Assembly (NCBI GenBank): GCA_023634235.1
Contig: JAMKCF010000016.1
Span: 3,936,501 to 4,000,500 of the forward strand
Reading direction: 5' to 3'
Length of the DNA stretch: 64,000 nucleotides
From: Pisaster brevispinus
Lineage: Eukaryota; Echinodermata; Asteroidea; Forcipulatida; Asteriidae
Below are positions 59,266 through 64,000 of the stretch, one piece after another; position 1 is the stretch's first letter; each line of letters begins with the position of its first letter. The notes beneath the pieces are model-generated. The model was not told the origin of the DNA, ran no database searches, and saw only the letters and a program-made list of their open reading frames with translations. A program made the position numbers and the translations under genes.

Positions 59266-60897
59266 CTGGATTTGTGAGAAAAAAAAGGGTAAATCAGAAA
59301 TGGTTTATCAGCTTAGCAATTAAACATCAAACATGGCTTAATTTTCAGTGGAAAGGGTTAAGTTATTACACAGGAAGCCAGCACGTGTACTGCAGATACA
59401 GTAAGAGTGAGTTTGTTTTGATTTAGCAGAAATGTTTAAAGTTGATTTTTAGGCCTACATTTGTTGGACAGCATTCACACTGTCCTTTTCTGAGTATTTC
59501 AATATTAATTAGTGTTTCTTTGTTTTTGTCGCTTGTACCAGAAAGTGACCTTTCTTGTCCACAAATATATAAAACAAAAACATTATAACCACAATAATAA
59601 CAATAAGTAGTAATAGGTCGTGGTTGAAGTTGTATTTCTTTAGTTTTTAAGCCAAAAATAAATTCGTGCAGATTTTTAAATGCGTTTTTATTACTGGGAC
59701 TAGAATTAAAAGGTTAAATAATTTCATAACACATACGTCACTTCGTGAAAAGGAAAAACAAAATTGCCCGCAGTGCGCTATGTACAAACAAACGCATATT
59801 AACCTGTCGTGGTGCCATGGTACTGCAATCAACAGTCCGTTTTTAATTAAATAATCAGTACTCCGCCATTTATTATTTTTGTTATCTAAAAAAATCCAAG
59901 TTCCTCATCTACACCTAGCCAAATAGCATGGACAAAGTATTGTTCCCATCCGGGGTCTCTTTCACAGACACAAAATCCATCAATGACCAGCTCTTCCGGA
60001 ATTCCCATAGGAATTGTACAGCAATTATTTATCATTGGGGCCAATGGACACTGCTAAGTGAATTGAACCATATGGTATACAATCTACAGAAAAGACAAAT
60101 GTGGGCTGATCTAAAAAACAAATTGTGCTTGAATATGTTTGATTTAGTCAAAAGGGTCTATATCTAAAGGTTTTGGGCCATTTGCAAGTGATTGGGCTAT
60201 CCGCAAAAAAAAAAAAAAAAAATACAAGCAAATACAAACGGACTGTTGATTGCAGTCCGATGGCGTAAATGTGTATACATTTTTTGATGGGGTCACGCAA
60301 GGTTTTAATGAGACAAATTTCGTGAAATACTAGGCTTCCAGATAGGCCTCTTCGAGAAAATGCAAACTGTCATACAATCGTGCCTGAACTGCGCTGTAGG
60401 GTTTGCGTACAGAGCTAGGTCACTTCGTGGAAATAAAAATGGTAAATCCAGTGATACTTCGTTCATACTAATTAGTTTATTACGAAAGTATTACATAACA
60501 TATATCGAGACTTGCTGAAATGGTAACAGCCACGAGTGTATTACTAATTTGAATAAAAACATACTTGCAAAAAAGTTGTGATTTTTACAGAAAGGTCACT
60601 TCGTGGTACGAGCGACGAACTGTGTCATTGTTCATTATTAACCCAATAAATTATCAGAGTTTATGGAAATTGAACCCATTATAAGATCAGGTGTACTCCA
60701 TGCCTATCTATCGGTAAGCCGTGCTACTTACTTTCAATGTCATCAGCTGTGATTGGGCCCAGCTTTTTCCTTTTCTTGCCATTACCATCTCTCTTTACAA
60801 ACTCCATTAGGTCATCGAGAGCGTAGTCCTCCTCGGCCAGGACAAATGTGGTCAGAACGGCCAGAGCCATGACGGCCAAAAAAACCTTTGAAACCAT
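59171..60897 (-). CDS. Peptide gene C: secreted four-cysteine prepropeptide, 86 aa
   Basis: Coding on the minus strand: 60,897-60,732 and 59,265-59,171. Exon 2 encodes MVSKVFLAVMALAVLTTFVL then A (signal), EEDYALDDLMEFVKR (acidic pro-segment with Lys-Arg) and DGNGKKRKKLGPITADDIE. The donor is GAAA/GTAAGT, still phase 1. Exon 3, after CACAAATCCAG, encodes T-CDYLGQRCLCDKRLPDTH and YVLNCFDYKI-stop: C-x6-C-x-C-x14-C, as in gene A. The linker KKLGPIT resembles KKLGPLT of gene B more than gene A. The three genes therefore share signal, cleavage site, intron phase and cysteine spacing while the released peptide varies. Function unknown. Confidence 0.88.
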
Positions 60898-60913
60898 TTT
60901 TAAGGTTCGTTTT
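60732..60913 (-). CDS. Gene C exon 2 (signal and pro-segment exon)
   Basis: Acceptor TTTTTTTTAG, sixteen untranslated bases, then 55 codons plus one base. Too short to stand out as a long open frame. Confidence 0.88.
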
Positions 60914-60984
60914 CTAAAAAAAATAAATAAATAAATAAATACATAAATAAATTAGTTTTATTTGTAGAATATAGACAAAAGGGA

Positions 60985-61157
60985 ACAGGCGTTGTTGCTT
61001 TGTTGTTGTTGTTGTTTTTTGTTTGTTTGTTTTTTTGTCGTCGTTGTCGTTGTCGTCGTCGCCGTCGTCGCCGCAGCCGCCGCCACCGTCGCCGCCGCCG
61101 CTGTGGCGGCGGCTGCGGGGGCTGCTGCTACTGCTGCTGTTGCTGTTGCTGCTGCTT

Positions 61158-61208
<51 letters not shown>

Positions 61209-61215
61209 AGTTACC
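60985..61215. repeat. Mixed GTT/GTC/GCC/GCTGTT trinucleotide tract
   Basis: Lies where gene A has the pure CAA tract, in the equivalent intron of gene C. Poly-Ala, -Leu, -Cys and -Gln frames here are artefacts. Confidence 0.93.
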
Positions 61216-61449
61216 TTTCGTTTTCTATTGCGCAAAGTGCATGAACAGTTCAGTGAGTAAAAGTTCTGTCCAGAAACAAAGTGTAAAACATTCAGCAAGT
61301 TAATGTTATCAGAAAACATCAAAATAGAGTTGCGTGGTGCTAAGAAAGGGGAGACTGAGCTGGACTGGGCTCGTCAGCCTCCTTCACAAAAATTACAGAA
61401 AACTTAAAAGTTAGACTTTAATCTTTAATCTGTACAAGTATATCTTTTG

Positions 61450-62040
61450 TGTCTCTCACACACACACACACACACACAACCTTACGGATGCGGTTTTTGG
61501 GGTACTGCTAATGTTGTTCTTTTGTTCCCTTTTCTAAAGAATTCCCTTGTGGGGCCCTATTGTTCCTATTGAAATTGCCTTGTGGGGTCAATTGTTCCAT
61601 TGTTAAAAGTACCCCGTAAGTTGGCATGTGTAAGGGCACACACACACACCCACACACACACACAGGTACAGCACTCCTATACATTAGAGGACACCTATTG
61701 TACTTTCTGTTGTTCCTGTATTGAAGCAATCCCCATTGGTTTTTTACACAAATGACTAGTGAGGACACCTGAAAACAAAGAACCGACTAGTGAGGACCTA
61801 TTGTCCCTATTGTAAAATGTCCTCGGAGGGTTGGCAATACAAACACACACACACACACTCACACCCTTACCGATGGTGGCTTGTGGGGTCCTGCTATTGT
61901 TGTTCTATTATTCCCTTTTCTAAAGAATTCTCCTGTGGGGTCCATAGTTCCACGAAGAATTCCCTTGTGGGTCCATTGTTCTGTTGTGCTTTGGACCCCA
62001 CAAGGACCGGTGGGCGTGCTAACCCTTAATTCTAAATCCC
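61450..62040. repeat. (AC)n and two more 'TGTGGGGTCC' units in gene C intron 1
   Basis: CAACCTTACGGATGCGG at 61.48 kb and CCCTTACCGATGGTGGCTTG at 61.86 kb start two blocks of the family tandem at 57.7 kb. Confidence 0.85.
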
Positions 62041-62849
62041 GCAAATCGATGACTTCTCTTTGTTCTCAAATTACTTGGACTTATTTTTTTTTTTACGTCT
62101 TCATTATTATTATTACTATTATTATTTTACACCAAAACAAAGTGAGGACGTCATCACTCTGTCAAACACCCGGATCCCATTTGTCAAAAGTCAATGGTTT
62201 CAACGGGTAGACACGCTCACACACAGCAAAAAAATATGTGCATTTTTTCTCGCACTAAATTCATCAAATTATATTTAAATACCGCAATCAATATTCAAAA
62301 GTGGTGTTGTGGCCTGCAGAAGCTGTTTCCTAAATTTTGACTGCAAGTATTTCTTGAAAAAAATAAGTACTTTTATTACCTTTATAAATAATGAGTATTC
62401 AAATTAAAAAATCTTGTATTTACAGCAAAAGCTTAAAATGTTTACGAAGTACTCTGCCTAGGACCACATACTGGACGTGAACTCTCTGTCCTTAACTGAA
62501 CTAAACTCAACAAGATACTAGTAAAATATATTTAAACATTTTAATGAGAACAAGTTCATTTTTATTTTATACATTTTTTGTTTTTATTTTATTTTATTTT
62601 TTCAAATTTACGGCATAAAATTTTCATTATAGTCCGAAAAATGATATCAAAACACGAATAAGCAACACATTTTTCTTTTATCATTTTCTCCTCCAAATTA
62701 CAAAATATAAATACATAAACATGCTCCAGATTTTACGAATCAATCAATTTTTTCTAGGCAAAAAAAAAGAAGAAAAAAATGATGAATTCCAGTTATTTGT
62801 TATCAATGTATTGCACATTTTGTCATATTTGAGTTTCAAGGATAACAAA

Positions 62850-63115
62850 ATATATCCCCTCCTCTTTTTCGCTTGATTTGAGCAGCAAAAGATAACCAAA
62901 TCTATCCCTTCCGCTCTTCGCATAGAGTTGAGGAACAAGGGATACAAAATTCTACCCCCTCCTCTTTTCGGCTAGAGTTGAGGAACAAGGGATAGACAAC
63001 TATATCCCCAACTCTTTTCGGCTTGGTTTGAGGAACAAGGGATATACAATTCTATCCCCTCCTCTTTTCGGCTAGAGTTAAGGAACAAGGGATATCAAAT
63101 TCGATTCCCTTACGA
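62850..63115. repeat. 50-bp tandem repeat, about five copies
   Basis: Unit contains CCTCTTTTCGGCTAGAGTTG and AGGAACAAGGGATA; copies near 62,880, 62,930, 62,980, 63,031 and 63,080. Present only in the right arm. Confidence 0.9.
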
Positions 63116-63644
63116 AAAGTATTACCACTCGAACCACAGATAAACTCTTTTTGGGGGCCAGCTTTCCAAATAATGAAGTATACAGTGTAAATAAAAAACA
63201 AAATACGTACTTTTCTCTGATATTATGATGTAATAAGAGTTTGCAGTACAATATGTTGCACATTTTTTTGATAACAAAAAAGTATACATACAAAAACTGA
63301 TACAAATATTTTAAACAGTGCACCCGATTCTTACTTTATTCCTCCAGCAATATTCTTCAATATTAAGAAAAACAGCATGATTTTAACATTTTGAAAACCA
63401 CTTTAAGAAAAGTTGCTACACATTACCCCCAAAAAAGGAAAAAGGAAACATTTTAGTTAAAAATGAACCTGTTTGAGCTTATTTATTTATTTTTTTAATG
63501 CAATGTCCGACATTACTACAAGTTACCAAGAAATACAAACAAGAGAAACGGGCTGGGTAAATGTGTAAATGATGTTAAAGTTTAACAAATAAAACAATTA
63601 TTGACAGACTAGTGAGAATGCTAACTTTAGGATAATGCCAGCAT

Positions 63645-63720
63645 AGTGCAATATAGCTCAGTTAGTAGAGCGCCGTATATTAATCCAGAGGTAGCAGATT
63701 GAAGTCCCGCTACAGTCAAA
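63645..63720 (+). repeat. tRNA-derived SINE head in gene C intron 1
   Basis: TATAGCTCAGTTAGTAGAGC and GCAGATTGAAGTCCCGC; paired with 34,291-34,362 across the duplication. Confidence 0.75.
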
Positions 63721-63854
63721 GGTTTTTTTTTTTTTTTTTTACAACTCAAAACTGTTTTCTTCGGTTGATTACAACACAACACTTCAATTGACTTTATTCT
63801 AAGTCAATAATAACGAATGTGCATTTCTGTTAGCATAGAGAAGCATGTACTCAC

Positions 63855-63947
63855 CGGTGCTGTACTAAGAAGAAAAAGTCAAGTTGCTTCAAGTAGGTGT
63901 GTTGAGTCAATGCTTGCTGTTGCTCGTCAACAGTGTCCTCTTATATG
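63855..63947 (-). promoter_or_regulatory. Gene C TATA box and leader exon 1
   Basis: Minus strand CCCCATATAAGAGG (TATA 63,947-63,940), leader CAGCAAGCATTGACTCAAC and CTTGAAGCAACTTGACTTTT, donor ACCG/GTGAGT at 63,855. Closely matches gene A and is followed by the same intron start (GTGAGTACATGCTTCTCT). Confidence 0.72.
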
Positions 63948-64000
63948 GGGTTTGCATACTCCGAAACATCCGGCGTTACCACCATCATGTGAAGCAGCGC

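Larger units (their letters stand above)
56050..64000. repeat. Right arm of the large inverted duplication (continues past the window)
   Basis: Inverted, collinear counterpart of 34.02-40.12 kb. It is longer because of added tandem 'TGTGGGGTCC' units (57.7-58.35 and 61.5-62.0 kb) and about 1 kb of extra sequence at 62.4-63.5 kb including a 50-bp tandem repeat. Confidence 0.88.

Noticed and set aside
62850..63115. CRISPR-like regularly spaced repeats
   Set aside because: Units are contiguous 50-bp tandem copies without unique spacers, in an animal intron.

Overview
The window is animal nuclear DNA: multi-exon genes with GT-AG introns, TATA promoters, dense microsatellites and minisatellites, tRNA-derived SINEs, and decayed LINE, DIRS-like and piggyBac elements. 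Nothing prokaryotic is visible. The repeat style, with many SINE heads carrying tRNA A and B boxes plus DIRS-like elements and a GABA-B-like receptor, fits a marine invertebrate deuterostome. An echinoderm such as a sea star is my best guess, but this is an inference that the sequence does not prove.

3.1-21.6 kb (+): most of a divergent GABA-B-type class C GPCR. Sixteen exons, all with consistent splice phase, encode the ligand-binding lobe, all seven membrane segments and a short cytoplasmic tail (703 residues visible; the N-terminus lies upstream). The last two exons exist twice: 16.4/17.5 kb and, as a diverged paralogous cassette, 20.7/21.5 kb. Introns hold a 21-bp minisatellite, nested MITEs, a 617-bp foldback element, twin palindromes and SINEs.

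23.5-64 kb: a cluster of small secreted-peptide genes that I cannot assign to a known family. Three complete members (B on the minus strand, A on the plus strand, C on the minus strand) have the same plan: a non-coding exon 1 behind a TATA box, an exon 2 with signal peptide, acidic pro-segment and Lys-Arg cleavage site, a phase-1 intron, then a short exon 3 with four cysteines spaced C-x6-C-x-C-x(12-14)-C. The products are 87, 87 and 86 residues. A fourth, orphan exon 3 (D) at 33.6 kb has lost its last cysteine and its stop position.

Genes A and C lie in the two arms of a large, diverged inverted duplication (about 34.0-40.1 kb against 56.1-64.0 kb, running off the window). The spacer of about 16 kb is filled with repeats: broken piggyBac and DIRS-like transposases/polymerases, a SANT-domain pseudogene, a non-LTR RT fragment, MITEs and satellites. 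Gene A also carries a pure 772-bp (CAA)n tract just before exon 2, and a 1.26-kb pentanucleotide satellite lies at 31.5-32.7 kb. The short-peptide cluster is the most likely previously undescribed system in the window.
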